Shown in pieces: positions 9,777 through 22,775 of a DNA stretch of 64,000 bases (its first letter is position 1; each line of letters begins with the position of its first letter). The stretch is from positions 434,001 through 498,000 of the forward strand of contig JALGAS010000005.1 of assembly GCA_023078685.1 (NCBI GenBank), written 5' to 3'. Made by a program: the position numbers and the translations under genes. The notes under the pieces were generated by a model, which worked only from the letters and a program-made list of their open reading frames with translations, ran no database searches and was not told where the DNA came from. Origin of the DNA: Neopestalotiopsis rosae. Lineage: Eukaryota; Ascomycota; Sordariomycetes; Amphisphaeriales; Sporocadaceae.

Positions 9777-12700
9777 GCTTGTGCTCACAGCTTTTCACAC
9801 CCCGCTCATGGTGGCAGCACTGGCAGGGTTCGTGAGGGCTGGGCTCGGCCAGAGAGAGGGTTCGCCGCTGATCCGCTCAAGTCGGGGCTGGTGTGTATGT
9901 GAGTGTGTGTGTAGTCTGTATGTACGATGTCGCCCCTCCTTCTACCCCATGTCGTCGTCGTTCCCCTTCTGCCCAAAATCTACCCCAACGAGGGCGGCAT
10001 TGAATCCGCCCATTCCGTGGTTCTCTAGACGGAAATAAGTCAACAAGATGCTCACGACGATGGGTAAGGATGCACCCGTTATGGGGAAAATAGCATCAAA
10101 AAAAAGCCAAACCGTTTTCATTTCCCCAGTTTCCCCAGGCGTGACTAGTGGATTAGTCCTGGCTCCCCAATTCTCCTTGACTAGACTATACTGGGCCGGC
10201 CGCCAGAGCTGAGCGATCCCAAACAGTCGACGGCGGGGAATAATGGAATAAATGGGGGTCTTCGTACAGGGCGACTCCACTCGCATTGCAGACGACCGCG
10301 AGACGGATCTATCTTGGATCTGGTTTTGCCTGTATTTAGCATCTGTAGCAACCATAAGTACTACTGCTACCATCCCTGGGTTGTCTCTCGCGTGCTCTCT
10401 CTCTCCCTCTCATATCTTGAGTACACCGCCCTCAGGAAGGCTTCGGAGATGCCTCTTCTCCTGCAAGATTTCTAATAAATTAGAAAACAAGTCCGGTCCT
10501 AGAGAGCGCCGTGCCACGTGTTGCCCAGATCACACATCGGGCCGGTCACCTTGCTAGTAACAACGACTATACGTACCGGACTCGATTTGATAGCAGGGCT
10601 TCGCTTATAGGATCCTAAGCGCCGGACTTGATACTGCCCGCGAGTCAGCATCCTTTCCTTTTGGTTATGGAATCAATGGAACCCAATACATGTTTTGCTC
10701 TCAACCTTTCGACGCTGATCAGCAACTTTTTGATTACACCGCAGATGTGAGGGGCGATACTCAACAAGGTCAATAGTGGAAATACAAAGGAGGACAGCCC
10801 ATTTCATCTTCCAATAGATTCATCCCATCTCGACGATCGTGAGGCGACGGACTGCCTGCAACGATTCCACTCGCCAAGGAATTGGTGACTACTGTGTAAT
10901 ATCTCTGACTGACGCCAGACGGCTCTCGCTGGAAGCAGGAACAGAAATCCATGTTGCCCGGCGGATGGGATGGTTGTCCTCTTGGGTTATCATACGTAGG
11001 TTGTGTGGCCCGTGGGCGAGCTCCATATTGGTCTGGTCTGGGCTATCCACTCACCCCTCTCTCTCACAGTCTGTCTCGGTCTCTTTCTTCTTCCCCCTCT
11101 TCGCCCTATTTCCTATGCTCCTGGCGGCAGGTCGAGAAAATACGTATCGAGTTGCGGAATATCGACGAATTGGCATCGAGTAGTCTTATTACCTATGGAT
11201 CGTCGCATCCACTCGTCATAGCTTGCCGTTTCTCTGCCCTAGGACGCTATAAGCTGGCTACGTGCTGCTAGGTAATCCAAGGTCTTTCACTAGTTGGGCG
11301 TATTTTTTCCGACAGACTGGGTATACTTTCGTTTCAGTCGGTCTATGTAACATTGGGACTTGTCCTTCAGTCACATATAGTTAGATAGGTGTGCCCAGAG
11401 GCTCACGTGGCAACGTAGTGGAAAAAGCAATGAGACTCGCAAAGGTAACGCTTGCTGGTCACATGATAGTCTCAACGACGACGAGGCGCTGGTTCAACTC
11501 CTCCGTTTGTCCGGCGATGTGATCGTTGGATCGCAATCTTGCAAGTGCACAGACAGCTGATCCGTCGGACACATTGAGCCATGGTATCGGGCAGAGATCA
11601 AGACACGCATGGCTCGAAGCAATCACCGCAGTCAGACCCGCGAGCCACTAAGTGTCATGTACATGCTATACTCTCGCCAAGCAAGCCTGTGTGTACAATG
11701 GTCACTATTTCCCGGCTAGCTACGCCCTATAGCATATGGTGGCCCTCAATCGGGTAAGTCGGGTAGGGCAGGTGGTGCGAATCGCTCGACTTTAGGCCAG
11801 CGTTGGAGTGCCGTTCTTGTATAATGGTGTTCTAGCGGGCGCCTCCCCCGCGAGCCATGCCACGGCACGGCTGATTCTCATTCTTGCCTCCACCAACTAC
11901 CCCGGTATACTATACTTTAAGAGGGTACCCGAGAGAATCACCTGCATAATGCCGATTCCGACAGCCAGTAGGGGCATGCAAGTGTTTCCGGGCTCCGAGT
12001 GTTGCAAAGTTTCATCACGTTTGACGAGAAGTATCCTCTTGTCGACGGTATGTTTCGGTGTTCTTGGACGTCATATCCCATATAAGCCCCCACCCTTCGT
12101 GTCAGTTCATGCCTGCTCCAGCTCTGTAGAAGCCTGGTATCCATGGTTCGATGGTCCTTCACTCGATTGTGAAATTGTTTCGCTTTCACTTATACCAGAA
12201 ATGCTCAAAACGAACGACGTTGTTATGCCGACGGGGAAGCCAACCCGGTGACTTGACCTGAGTCTGATTGTACAATGCAGCTCTCTGCATGTCGTGTACC
12301 TTGGTAGATACTGCCTGCACGAAGAGCCGAGGTTCTACTGCTTCCATGGATCAACGAGAAGAGTGACTAGTAAGATTATTCCAGGTTGGTATTGGTCGAT
12401 CACTAGAGGTCTTAGCCACCTTGGACTACCAACTTTCCTGCGATTTCAGCGATTGGCGTTCTCTCCCTGGTCTCTGGGGAAGACTCTCGGTAGCGCTTGG
12501 GAGTCCTCATGTGGATGACCTGCGCCCATCCCGATCATCGTGGTATTTGTGAGGATTAGACTGATCTCAATCTTCACCTGCATCCCAAGAACTGCACTCG
12601 ATAAGGGCAAGTAAGATATATGACCATGGGCGGTTATAGCACTCTACAATATTTGATAGCTTGATACGCATTATCGACTCGCCACCATAATCTGCGTGAC

Positions 12701-13242
12701 CTGTGTTACCCCAGGCCCAGAATGCCATCCGTAAAACATGAAGAGAGTGATGGGTCACAGAATGCTGTCGGCCGTGCTAAGAGGTGCTAAACTCGGACTG
12801 GCTGATCTGAAAGCTATAAGCTCATTCTTAGTATCGGTACAATCATGCATGTCTTTGGTATTTTAGCCTTGTCGATCATATCAAGTACCGCGGCACTCGT
12901 CCTCTCCCGAAATAACCGACTGCAAGGCTAGTTTGAGTTACATAGTACTGATCGAATCGAAGCTCTCCGCCGATTTGGAATACTTGCTCCGGGATGTGCA
13001 CCAATCATTCCCTCCTTAAAGGACTGGCCGGGCAGAATTTTGCATGTAAACAGAAATGTAGAGACGTGGGCAGACACACATTGGGCACCCGAGATGGTCT
13101 TGCGTGTTGACTTGTTTCCCTGCTGAAAGTTCGCGGAGTTATGTTGGCTGGACGTGTGTCTGTACAGCCGAATTCAATTTTTGGTATATACCCATTCCCA
13201 TGGTCCGAACGCCTTACTATGCATAAATTTCTCGACTTGCAA

Positions 13243-14841
13243 CTAGTCCAAATACTTGATTCTGCCATCCATTCCAGCCACTGCGACTTTGCTGGTCTCC
13301 TGTGGATGCCATTGCACACACGTGACTGCTTGATCACTGACCTGCATCTTGTGGTACATTTTGCACGTCTTCCAGTCCCAGAAGCAGACAAAGCCAGCAG
13401 AGTCACCACTGGCAAGGAACTGTCCGTCAGAGCTGATATCGATATCAATTCCTGTGCCCGCGTTATTGTGTCCTCGGTAGCTCTTCTTGCGGTTTTGGCG
13501 AAACTTGTCAGTTGCGCCATAAACAACAATCTGATTGTCGCTCGACTGGTAGGCTACATATTTGCCTGATGGATGCCGTGCGGCCCGCGTCATTGGGTAC
13601 ATGTAGGGCTCGGCAATGTACTTGATCGGGACAGGAATATTGTAGTCCCAAGCGCGCAGCGACTTGTCGTCCGAGGTTGTTATAAAGCGGCGGTTGTCAT
13701 CCACAAAGACAATGGTGTTGATGGCGTTGAGGTGGTGGTCGTACTCTTGCACCACTTCTCTCGTGCGTGTGTCAAACTGGACAATCTTCTTATCCGACAT
13801 ACCAGCCAGGAACTCGTGTGAGTGCTCTGGTGACGGGTTGAAGCGTATGACATGAGGTGTCTTTCCAGTCGTAAACTTGTTAAGGCAAGCGCCTGTCTCC
13901 GTGTCCCAGAGCTTCATCATACGATCAAAAGAGGCCGATAAGAATTGCGTACCAGACTCGTTGAAACAAATGTCCGAAACAGCCTTGGTGTGTCCAGAAT
14001 AAGTGCGTAATAATTCCCTCTGGTGGTAGACGTCGAAGATCTTGACGGTGGAGTCTGCACTAGCGGATAGCAAGAGATGTCCAGAGTTGGGGAAGAAGCG
14101 TAGTCCAGTGACGGCCTTGTCGCCAAAGTCCTTCCAGGTGTGCACCACCTTTTTGGGTATATAGTTTGGCGTACTGCCCATCTCCTTGCGCAGGTTGATA
14201 TCGAGGTCTTGCGGAATGTGCATATATGTACGTCCCTGGTAGTCGTACTGAGATTCTCCATGGAAGGTTGTGGTTTCGTCGCCAAGCGCCTCGACTTCTT
14301 TCCTCCTTGTTATGGCCTCTACAGGTGCCGATACGACTGTACCACTCGCGACCACGTCGTCTTCGTCCTCGTCCTCGTAGACGTACTCGACTTCTTCGTC
14401 GCTGCCGATTTCCTCGTCCTCTCCAACCTCTTCGTATTCTTCACGCTTGTATTTCGCCCAGGGGCCGACGTATGCGCCATCTCCGTCGGCAATGGTAGCA
14501 TCTCCCTTGCCTTCCCGGCCGGCGCGTAGCTTCTTGGCCTCTTCCTTGATCTGGGCGCCGGTCTGGAACTCTCTCTCGGGACCTCCTCGCCGCTCAATGG
14601 CGCGATGTTTGCTCCGAAAAGTGTGCTCGCTGACAAAGGTCTCCTCAGCCGTTCCGGTCAGGACGTTCTTTCGCTTCAGCGCACTCGCCTCGTCCTTGAA
14701 CGGGTTCGAAGGGCCAAACTTGGGTCGTGTGAGTTCTTCGCCCGAGTACTTGACAACGGCGTGGGCGGGGCCGCTCTCCTCACGCAAGATGAGGGCATCC
14801 TGGGATGCCATATTGGCTGGGTACTCCCCAAAGTCGGCCAT
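13243..14841 (-). CDS. PRP17: pre-mRNA processing factor PRP17 (CDC40), WD40 splicing factor
   Basis: Intronless, 532 residues from ATG at 14841 (MADFGEYPAN) to TAG. Prp17/Cdc40 joins the spliceosome for the second step of splicing, in the nucleus. The N-terminal 130 residues carry the family-typical GPSNPFKD and GPWAKYKREEYEE segments, followed by a strongly acidic run (about 136-162) and then YMHIPQDLDINL. From about residue 231 to the end are seven WD40 repeats, with SGHTKAVSDICF, SASFDRMMKLWDTETG and SGDSAGFVCFWDWKT easily seen, closing with DGRIKYLD. Length fits fission yeast Prp17 (about 560). The frame stays open upstream of 14841, but that extension is not family-like. It stands alone between gene-poor stretches. 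Confidence 0.95.
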   Translation of the reverse strand: MADFGEYPANMASQDALILREESGPAHAVVKYSGEELTRPKFGPSNPFKDEASALKRKNVLTGTAEETFVSEHTFRSKHRAIERRGGPEREFQTGAQIKEEAKKLRAGREGKGDATIADGDGAYVGPWAKYKREEYEEVGEDEEIGSDEEVEYVYEDEDEDDVVASGTVVSAPVEAITRRKEVEALGDETTTFHGESQYDYQGRTYMHIPQDLDINLRKEMGSTPNYIPKKVVHTWKDFGDKAVTGLRFFPNSGHLLLSASADSTVKIFDVYHQRELLRTYSGHTKAVSDICFNESGTQFLSASFDRMMKLWDTETGACLNKFTTGKTPHVIRFNPSPEHSHEFLAGMSDKKIVQFDTRTREVVQEYDHHLNAINTIVFVDDNRRFITTSDDKSLRAWDYNIPVPIKYIAEPYMYPMTRAARHPSGKYVAYQSSDNQIVVYGATDKFRQNRKKSYRGHNNAGTGIDIDISSDGQFLASGDSAGFVCFWDWKTCKMYHKMQVSDQAVTCVQWHPQETSKVAVAGMDGRIKYLD

Positions 14842-16068
14842 CTTGGTGGGTTGCGCGGTTTTGGTTGGGATGGAGGATGAACATGTAAAGCTACACACAG
14901 CTATGATTCCAAGTGCATGAGTGTTGAGAGACGCAGCGCGAAAGTACTGGCAGCTGCGGATAATGACGTCGTGGCTGGCAGGCAGCTGCGCGTCAAATTT
15001 CTGGCGCCAAGGTGGGAGCTTCTTAGTGATGCAGGAATAATGCAAGTAAAGAGCCAAATGTGACAAAAAATTAACAGTGCATACCTAAGTCAGTATAATT
15101 GGTTATAGCTGCGAGATGAAAATGATGATATGGATTGTATAATACTTTACTATCAACTCAAGATACTGAACCTTACGTGCACGGTTTAAGAAGGCTCCGA
15201 AGCACACAATTCTCTCCCTTTCCCTATGCCTCAGCAAGTACATACACTAGATGAGGTATCCAGCAGTACCATTTTTAAGACGACGGTGTCGGAAGGATAC
15301 ATGGTCTTGGCAGATACAGAAAGACAACTTCATGACAAGCTGGAGCCATGCAAGCGACGCGTCAAATCGTTATAATATCCTCTTTTCTCGGGACGATTTT
15401 GGCAAGGCAGCGTGTGGAACGAAGAAACACGGCGTACTTGTTCAGGAACATTTGGGTCACAAGCAAAACCAACGGCGACGGGCAACCACAAGAGCAAGTA
15501 GTAAGCAAGCAGTTAATCTCGACAGTTCTCGTTATTTAGGGTATTCGTCGTCGCGATCGATACTCGGGAAACCAGATAGCCACATAACGCCGGAGAAAGG
15601 TATACAAGTCTGTCCAGTCGGGTTTCGATGCCTATATTCCTTATCCTCGTGGCAGCCCTCGTTTCAAGTTTCCTGTTCGTCTAAGTCGTCCATATCATTC
15701 ATGCCACCACCTCGCCTCTTCAGGTGGTATATTAATCACCTCCATTACCAAAAAAAGATTCATCATCAATCTTTGCCAAAGCCACTACCAACAACGTCCG
15801 TCTTTGGCCTTCATATCTCCATGCTGCTTCGGTTTTTATATCTCTTCGCCCACGGATGTGCGTCTCTCTGCGAGTCGTCTAGCGCCTAGTACAGCTCCCT
15901 TCCCAACGGTGAGTCTTCGTCACATTGTCGGAGCCGGACCACATCCCACACGTCGTGAAGCTAGGTAAATGCTACAGCGCGTAGAAGAGGGGCCCGGAAC
16001 GACTACGTCGCGAAAGTGGTCTCGCTATTGGGCGTTCGCGGCGCAGATGAACGATTCAGCGTGCCAGC
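14842..16068. other. intergenic; PRP17 promoter side and 3' flank of ERV14
   Basis: A 212-codon plus-strand frame (15251-15889) has no domain and a composition unlike the neighbouring genes, so it is not called. A TGACGTCG-like motif lies near 14965. Otherwise nothing supported. Confidence 0.5.
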
Positions 16069-16645
16069 TTAGTGGGTCTCATCCCTGATAAGAGCGACAA
16101 TCATGCTGTAGAGATAGAAGAAGAACATGATGAGGTGAAAGCCGAGCTTGATAAAGGACTCCTTCTTGTGGACGTTGAGCTTGCGGAAGATCTCGGTAGC
16201 ATCCAAGAGGTGGGTGTTCTCGAGAATCTTCTTCACGTTCCAGGCGAGCAGAGGCAGGTTGAGAATGAGAGCGACCCAGTAGCCATTGATCAGGAACAGG
16301 AAAGTCAGGAAACCGTGCACGGCAGCCTCAGGGATAATGTACGTGTTCAAACGGTTGCAGAGATCGATCGGGTTGATATAGTCGCTGTTTGCGCGCGCAC
16401 ATGTTAGCCATGTCGAGCTTCGAGCCTCGGATCAAGCAAGGCGAGGGGAGTTTGCGAGGCAAGTAAGATCGGACGACTGGGAGCAGGGTGGGAGGGGAGA
16501 GAAAGAGAGAGATGGAGAGATGGAAGGTGACAGTTATGACTTACCATTCAAGGTCACTGTACATGATGGTAAAGAAGACCTGGAGGAACAGGTTCACGGC
16601 GTTGATCAACACCGCAAACAGGTATAACCATGCCTCGCCCGACAT
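16069..16645 (-). CDS. ERV14: ERV14, cornichon-family COPII cargo receptor
   Basis: Two exons on the complement, 16645-16545 and 16384-16069, intron 160 nt; 138 residues, the same length as yeast Erv14. It loads transmembrane cargo into COPII vesicles at the ER exit site and cycles between ER and Golgi. The sequence has three hydrophobic segments (about 5-27, 52-78, 112-134). Family signatures visible are [15 protein letters not shown] across the splice junction, [19 protein letters not shown], and [16 protein letters not shown], the loop that contacts COPII in yeast. It ends LIRDETH. The splice site falls inside the DLECDYINP motif and restores it exactly. Upstream is a GGTA-rich repeat tract. 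Confidence 0.97.
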
Positions 16646-18318
16646 TTTGATGTTGTGCTGTTTAATGTGTGAGAGGGGATCGCGGTGAATGCTTGAATAC
16701 TGCAGTCTCCTGTAATTTCGCTTTCAAGAAGACGACGATGGGAGGTGCAGAGGGTATGTAGAATGTATGTAGCCTGCCTGAGCGATCCGTTGGAAGAGAA
16801 GATTGCAGCTGGGGGAGGAGGAGCTTGTGGTGATGTGTGGGTGTGGGCGTGAGTGTGGATTGTTGGTGCGGGCAAAAGTTGCGTAAGTATGGAGTTTGTC
16901 GTAGGTAATGTCGAGTCGGCTAGTCTGGTAGGTAGGTAGGTAATAATGCAAGGCAAGGTAGGTAGGTAGTAAATGTACGTACACAGGTAAGCTTGGGCTG
17001 GATGGCTGGCACCTAACCTAGCTTGCACCATACGGGTAAGGTAGGCAAGGTAGGTAGGCAGGCTTTGGCAGGCTGGGTGAGCAAGGGCCCGACCTGGACC
17101 CGACTGGATTGATCCTGAACTGCCTTGACGTGCTGGACTGGACTTTGGAGGGGAACGGTTCCTCCGATGATGAAAGCGGCTCGGCCACGACGGGCAGAGT
17201 TAGTGGAAAAGGCCGCTTGGCCTCGTGCTGCCTGGTTCTTAGATAACTCTCTTTTACTTTTTCACCAGCGTTTTCTGTCTCTCTTTCAATCATATGAAAG
17301 ATGATGGAGCACGTTGCAACGATGTCATTATTGAGAAGACAGCCTGCAGGTACTCATTACTGGGCAGGCAGGGGTTCGAGATACGTTTACTAGCACAAAG
17401 CTCTCCCCCATGGCTCCCTAGGTACTATGTGTATTCTGCACGCGCGTGTGGCTGACAACGCGTGCCACGAGGGCAACGGTTGTCAAAGCCGCTTCAAGCA
17501 ATATACCACATATCCTGGTATCCTACGTAACACATACACTGCCTCTGCACTGAAGGAAACCTGAAATCATGACCAGGGAGGAGATTTAAATTTCGCATTA
17601 ACATCACTCAAGTGTCTCAAAAAGCAATGCTGTAGAGCTTGAAAGGTTAGGCGTAGTCCATACAGTAATCCCTGCAACTTGAAACTGGCTGACGTTCGGT
17701 GATCTGGGGTTTCATCCGTTTGTCCAGTAAGAGTTGAGTCGAATGCGGATGATGTGCGAAGATCAGTTCGACTGATGGCGGACTGCGAGAAAGTTGGGAT
17801 GAATAAGGTACCCAGTGGGTGAAACAATGAAACAGCGCCATTGGGGGGACTCTCTACAACAGATGCCTAGGTATCCAAGTCCAAATATAGGCTTGTTCAT
17901 GCCTACATCTCCGGCCAAGATATATACTCATTCTGCTATGTAGTATACCTATACTCGCCCTTGCTTGACCATCTACAACACGTCTGTCAGTGTCGAAATT
18001 GCGGTACCCGTCAATCGCAGAAGCTACCTACTGTCATATGCATCCTAAAAATTGAGGTCCAAATAGTATTTCGGATATACCATGCACAGACAGAGCCTTT
18101 ATTGTTGGTCCCTGTTCTAGTGCTATTCATCGCTTTTCCCTGTTATACAACAAACTGTGCAGTACATAATTGCGTAGCTACAGCCCTTGCGGATTCAGTG
18201 ACGTTATGTGTTCTGCATCTCTGTATCGGAGAGTCTTAATATTGCAGACGAGTCCAACGAAGTGTCGCATAGTTGTACAGGCCATGCCAGATCACGCCAA
18301 ACAGCAGCTCATATTACA
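16646..18318. other. intergenic with GGTA-rich repeats upstream of ERV14
   Basis: The leader and promoter side of ERV14 holds repeats of GGTA units. The rest (17.1-18.3 kb) shows only short frames without support and includes the 3' flank of MAP1. Confidence 0.5.
16921..17065. repeat. GGTA/GGCA-type short tandem repeats
   Basis: Three clusters of (GGTA)3-4 units within 145 bases. The same unit (or its complement TACC) recurs near 39089, 51386 and 52063, always in gene-free DNA. Confidence 0.7.
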
Positions 18319-19822
18319 CTATGCGCTGGTACCATTCTCGACGGGCGCGGGCATGGGGATCGGACCTCCAGGAGAGCTCTCTTGCCTGGCAGTCAGAATC
18401 TCTACACCAGTCTCTGTCACAAGGAGAGTGTGCTCTGGATTGTACGGTCAGTCAATCGAGTTTCAAGAGAGGGAAGAGTGGGTTAAGGCCATGGACCCAT
18501 TAGGTTCACGACACATGCTGTAAACTTACCGAACTGAGCCGTCTTCTTGCCGTCGATGGTCGTGCTAGTCCAGTTGTCCGGCCAAGTCACATCGCGGTAT
18601 TTGCCAAGGGCAATCATGGGCTCAATGGTGAATGTCATGCCCGGCTTGCACTCTCCCACCGCCTTGTTCTTGGCATAGTGAGGCACGTTGGGCGGGCAGT
18701 GGAAGATACTGTTGATGCCGTGACCACAGTACGTGCGGATAACGCTGCAGTCCCTGTCCTTGGCGTGCTTCTCAATAACATTTCCAAAATCCCGAATCAA
18801 TGCGCCTGGCTTGACCAAGTCAATAGCCTTGGCCAAGCACTCACGCGCTGTCTCAACTACCCTCACGGCATCGGGGTCGGCCTTGGCACGATCGCCCACA
18901 TAGTATGTCTCGTTGAGATCGCCATGGAAGCCCTCGTGGTAGAGAGTCACATCTAGGTTGATAATGTCGCCGTCCAGGAGAATGCGCTGATCCGGAATGC
19001 CGTGGCAGATGACTTCATTCGGTGAAGTGCAAATGGACTTGGGGAAGTGGTTGTAGTTGAGAGGCGAAGGGTAGGACTGAGGAGTAATCATTAGTTCTTG
19101 TCCTGGTTTACTTTCACCTCGACAGCGAGGATTGGGGATTCTTTCTGCTTGCTTACATTGCGTTCAATGCATGCCTTGTGGCAGACCTCGTCCAGGTAGT
19201 CTGTGGTGATGCCGGGCTTCAACTCGGCAGCCACTATATCCAGCACTTCTCGAGCCAATCTGCAGACCTTGCGCATGCCCTCCTGCGCCTTGGCATCCAG
19301 AATCTCGAATTTGTTCCTGTTGATCAGGCGGGCGCTCTTTGGGAAGCCCGACTCAGCATAGTCGGGGTGTGGTATCGACTTGGGGACGGTGCGCTTGGGC
19401 GACAGCGGGTAAACGGGTCGCAGAGCTCCAGTGAAGGGATACGAAGGGAACGGGTTGAAGAAGCCAGTCACTGGATCAGGTTTAGAGACGACCTTCGGAG
19501 GGAAAATGCTGTGGAGAATACCGTTCTGAGTCTTGCCCTGAGCAGTCTTGTGCATCGACTTGTGGTCGCCCTACAACGCCATGTTTATGATTAGATGTAC
19601 GAAGGTCATTGACGGGGAGGGTGAGAGAGCCGGGGCAAGGACGACCAAAATAATAACTTGGTACAGAGTACATACCCAATTCTTCTTGAAGCAATCCTGG
19701 GAGCAGAAGAAGCTGCCCTTGATTCCCAACTTCAGGCAGGTCGGGCACTGCAATGAGCCAGCATCATTTTCGCAGTCGGCGCCGAGACACTTCTTGTTCG
19801 CCGGAGGTTCTGTGTCGGTCAT
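18319..19822 (-). CDS. MAP1: methionine aminopeptidase type 1 with N-terminal zinc finger
   Basis: Exons on the complement: 19822-19676, 19570-19157, 19076-18530, 18434-18319; 407 residues. It removes initiator Met from nascent proteins at the cytosolic ribosome. The N-terminus has the MYND-like zinc finger of eukaryotic type 1 enzymes: CLGADC, CPTC, FFCSQDC and WGDHKSMH, the last restored by splicing intron 1. The peptidase fold shows the metal ligands in [18 protein letters not shown] (two Asp), TYCGHGI (His), FTIEPM (Glu) and [10 protein letters not shown] (Glu, restored across intron 3). The Pro-rich [19 protein letters not shown] segment is typical of the family. Divergent from the BNA4 gene with 900 bases between starts. 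Confidence 0.96.
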
Positions 19823-20722
19823 GGTGGCGGGCGGGTGTCGGTGGATCGCGGCGTCGTCTTTTGGCTGGGCAGGAGAGCAAGCTGGCCGACAAGGTCCTCA
19901 AGACGGGAGCGTGGAACAAGGCGTGGGGATGAGGTAGAAAGTCACGAGGAACGGTTCATCCACTGTCTTTGTTCAGCTGCCTAGATCCAAATCTGCATTT
20001 GTCGCGGCCGGGCAATCGGTCGTAGAGGTGCCGTACTATGAGTGGGTGGTAAACGGCTGCCCCACCATAAAATTATGCCGCCAAAATTGAAGCTGCTGGT
20101 GGTGCTCGTGCTTGCCAGCACTACTGTGTACTGCTGTATCGCTGTAGACTGTAGGTAGCTGGTAGTAGGATACCAGTTTTTAGTGGGGCGAGAAAGGTGG
20201 GATGATGTCCACGATTCCTACACATTTGCTTACCTAGGCCCATACATTGTACCTCTACCTAGTGGACTTGGTTACAGCGTTCGGCTTTGGGCGGCCCAAC
20301 GCTCCGGGGTTCTGCGGACTTGAATCATCACCACGACTTGCCGCTGGATGCCGAGTCAGAACAGCAGTTTACAGCAAGAAATGCTCGCTGGTCATAAGTA
20401 GGAGAGGCAGCAATCGTCGGCGATACATCTTTGGCTACCTTTCTAGTGAGTAGTCTTGATCTTATTGCCAAAAGATAAACCGTTCTTTGAGCCAAACAGC
20501 ACTGAGATCCTCGAAACAGAACGTGGAACCACTGCCCAGGTCCTAGGCGTGTCTCCGAATTCGCTCAACGTCAAACCACAAAGCAGCAACCACTTACACT
20601 TTTACCATACACTTGCATCCTTGTCTGCTTGTACTGTCTTGCGCTTCTAGAGCCAATAACATCTCTTTGAAGAATCAATTCTTCACCCCACTGGACGTGC
20701 CGTATTCTCGAACTATCGCATC
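19823..20722. other. divergent promoter region of MAP1 and BNA4
   Basis: No gene. The 900 bases between two divergent start codons must contain both promoters; I could not pick out specific sites. Confidence 0.5.
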
Positions 20723-22535
20723 ATGGCTCGCCAGCAAAAGTTTGTCGTGGTCGGCGCTGGACCTGTAGGATCACTGGCTGCTCTGTATGCTGCCAAGCGT
20801 GGTCACGATGTAGAGATTTACGAGTTGAGAAGTGGTAGGTACATAGTGTGGATTATAGCGACCGGGACAATTGCATGGTATCAGCAAGTCGATTCCACGA
20901 GAATTTCTACTGATGGCAATACACCACAGACCTCCGAGATCCCTCCACGATCCCGCTCAACTTTACCAAATCTATCAACCTGGCCCTGTCAGAACGGGGC
21001 ATCAATGCCATGAGCAATGCAGGCTCTGAAAAGCTCCTGCAGCACGTCAAGTCGGCTACTATTCCAATGGAGGGCCGTATGATCCACGGCAAGAAACCTT
21101 CTGGTGATCTCTATGAAGAGGCACAGCTTTATGATATCCATGGAAGGGTAAGACATTTGCTTCTCTGTTATATTGACAGTCCATCATGTCCAATCACTCA
21201 CTCAGTTTTAGACTATCTTTGCTGTCGACAGAGCAGACCTCAACAAGCGTCTCTTGGACATCTTGGAAAACATGCCCAATGTGAAATTCTTCTTCAATCA
21301 CAAGCTCACAGGAGCCGACTTTAAGAATCAAAAGGCATGGTTTGAGAAGCGAGGTCCAAAGGGAACGTTGGATCGTGGAGAGGAGATAGAAATCGACTTT
21401 GATTTCATGATTGGTGCCGATGGCGCTCACTCTGCCGTGCGATACCATCTGATGAAGTACGTTCGCATGGACTACCAGCAGACGTATATCGATACAAATT
21501 GGTGCGAGTTCACCATTCAGCCAAATTCCACGGCTGCCGGTGACGACCCCAAGGCCAAGTTTAAGATCTCGCCGAACCATCTACACATTTGGCCAGGAAA
21601 ACAATTCATGTTTATTGCGATACCGAGCGAGGTTTGTACACTCATTCTACCCGTTCCGTCGTTGAAACTATGGCATACTCCAAGCTTCTACCTACATGAG
21701 TCAGCTATTCATGCCATGGCATTCGGGCAGGCTTCAAAGTATATGAGAAGTTGCTGACATTGATTACCAGGATGGCTCTTTTACGTGCACGCTCTTCATG
21801 CCCAGCAGCAATTTTGCAGAGCTCGAGGCCGATTCTTCAAAGATCCCAGATTTCTTTGACCACCATTTCCCTGGAGTTACGTCGCTTATTCCGCGCGATG
21901 AGCTCATTTCTTCCTTTGTGGCTAACCCTCACCTTCCTCTCATCAGCATCAAGTGCACGCCCTACCACTTTTCGAGTTCCGTGGTAGTCCTGGGCGACGC
22001 TGCACATGCCATGGTCCCCTTTTACGGGCAAGGAATGAATGCAGGATTGGAAGATGTCTACACTCTCTTCTCGGTATTGGACAAGCACAGTGCCCAGGAA
22101 ACAAATGACCCCGAGGGCCAATCTTTGACAGATCCAAGCATCCAGCGAGCCTCAGCGTTGGCCGAATACACCGAAGTTCGTACACCGGACGCGCATGCCA
22201 TCAACGATCTGGCGCTACAAAACTATATCGAGATGCGTGCGTCTGTCTTGTCCCCGACATACCGCCTGCGGAAAGCGCTGGAAGAACTCTTGTCCAAGTA
22301 TGTCCCGAGTCTAGGTTGGCAGACCAAATACTCGCGCGTCAGTTTCTCCAATGAGAGATATTCGGAAGTGATCGCCAAGAGTGACCACCAAGGCAAAGTA
22401 CTTATTCGGGTTCTTCAAGTACTTCTCTTTGGTACCCTGGCAGGAAGCGCAGTTGGTCTTCGATACTGGCGAGCCCCGAGCTCTCTCAGCTTTGCGCGGC
22501 TCGTTGGCAGCCTCAGAAATCTCTCTAGATATTGA
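20723..22535 (+). CDS. BNA4: kynurenine 3-monooxygenase
   Basis: Exons 20723-20834, 20930-21147, 21212-21631, 21771-22535; 504 residues. It hydroxylates L-kynurenine to 3-hydroxykynurenine with NADPH, FAD and O2, in the route from tryptophan to NAD, at the mitochondrial outer membrane. FAD motifs are plain: [10 protein letters not shown] at residues 8-17, [11 protein letters not shown] (DG motif) and [20 protein letters not shown] (GD motif). [12 protein letters not shown] after the first intron is a KMO signature that separates it from salicylate hydroxylases. A hydrophobic segment near the C-terminus ([17 protein letters not shown]) fits the KMO membrane anchor. Intron 3 uses a GTTTGT donor, which is weak, but the frame and motif FTCTLF are restored. 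Confidence 0.95.
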
Positions 22536-22775
22536 TGTGTGATGTGTAAACCTATGTTGTGTATACAATCTCGGCGTTAATTACGTTGACAAATAACTAA
22601 AATGTACCATTCTGATCTGATGTGATGTATCCAGCAATCGGGTGTCCACCTTGGTGCCGGTGCAAATCATATCAATAGCCCGGCGCAGAGGCTGACATTA
22701 TATGCATATTTGAATCCCTAAGAAAGATGTGACGGGCGCACGTATACTGAGCTGGCGAAATACCTCCCTGCCTCT

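Larger units (their letters stand above)
8821..13242. other. 4.4 kb gene-poor region
   Basis: No frame here shows a domain, a credible start or joinable exons. The longest (9942-10373 minus, 143 codons; 11808-12251 plus, 147 codons) look like chance. There are simple repeats near 9395-9415 (GT-rich), 9729-9776 (GGACA and GCTGCC units) and a long pyrimidine tract near 11053-11105. The left 200 bases hold the GMC gene promoter. Confidence 0.55.

Noticed and set aside
9942..10373. 143-codon minus-strand open frame with one hydrophobic stretch
   Set aside because: One hydrophobic run is not enough; no family resemblance and overlapped by equally long frames on the other strand.
15251..15889. 212-codon plus-strand open frame
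   Set aside because: No domain, no signal, composition like non-coding DNA, and no ATG context or introns typical of neighbours.
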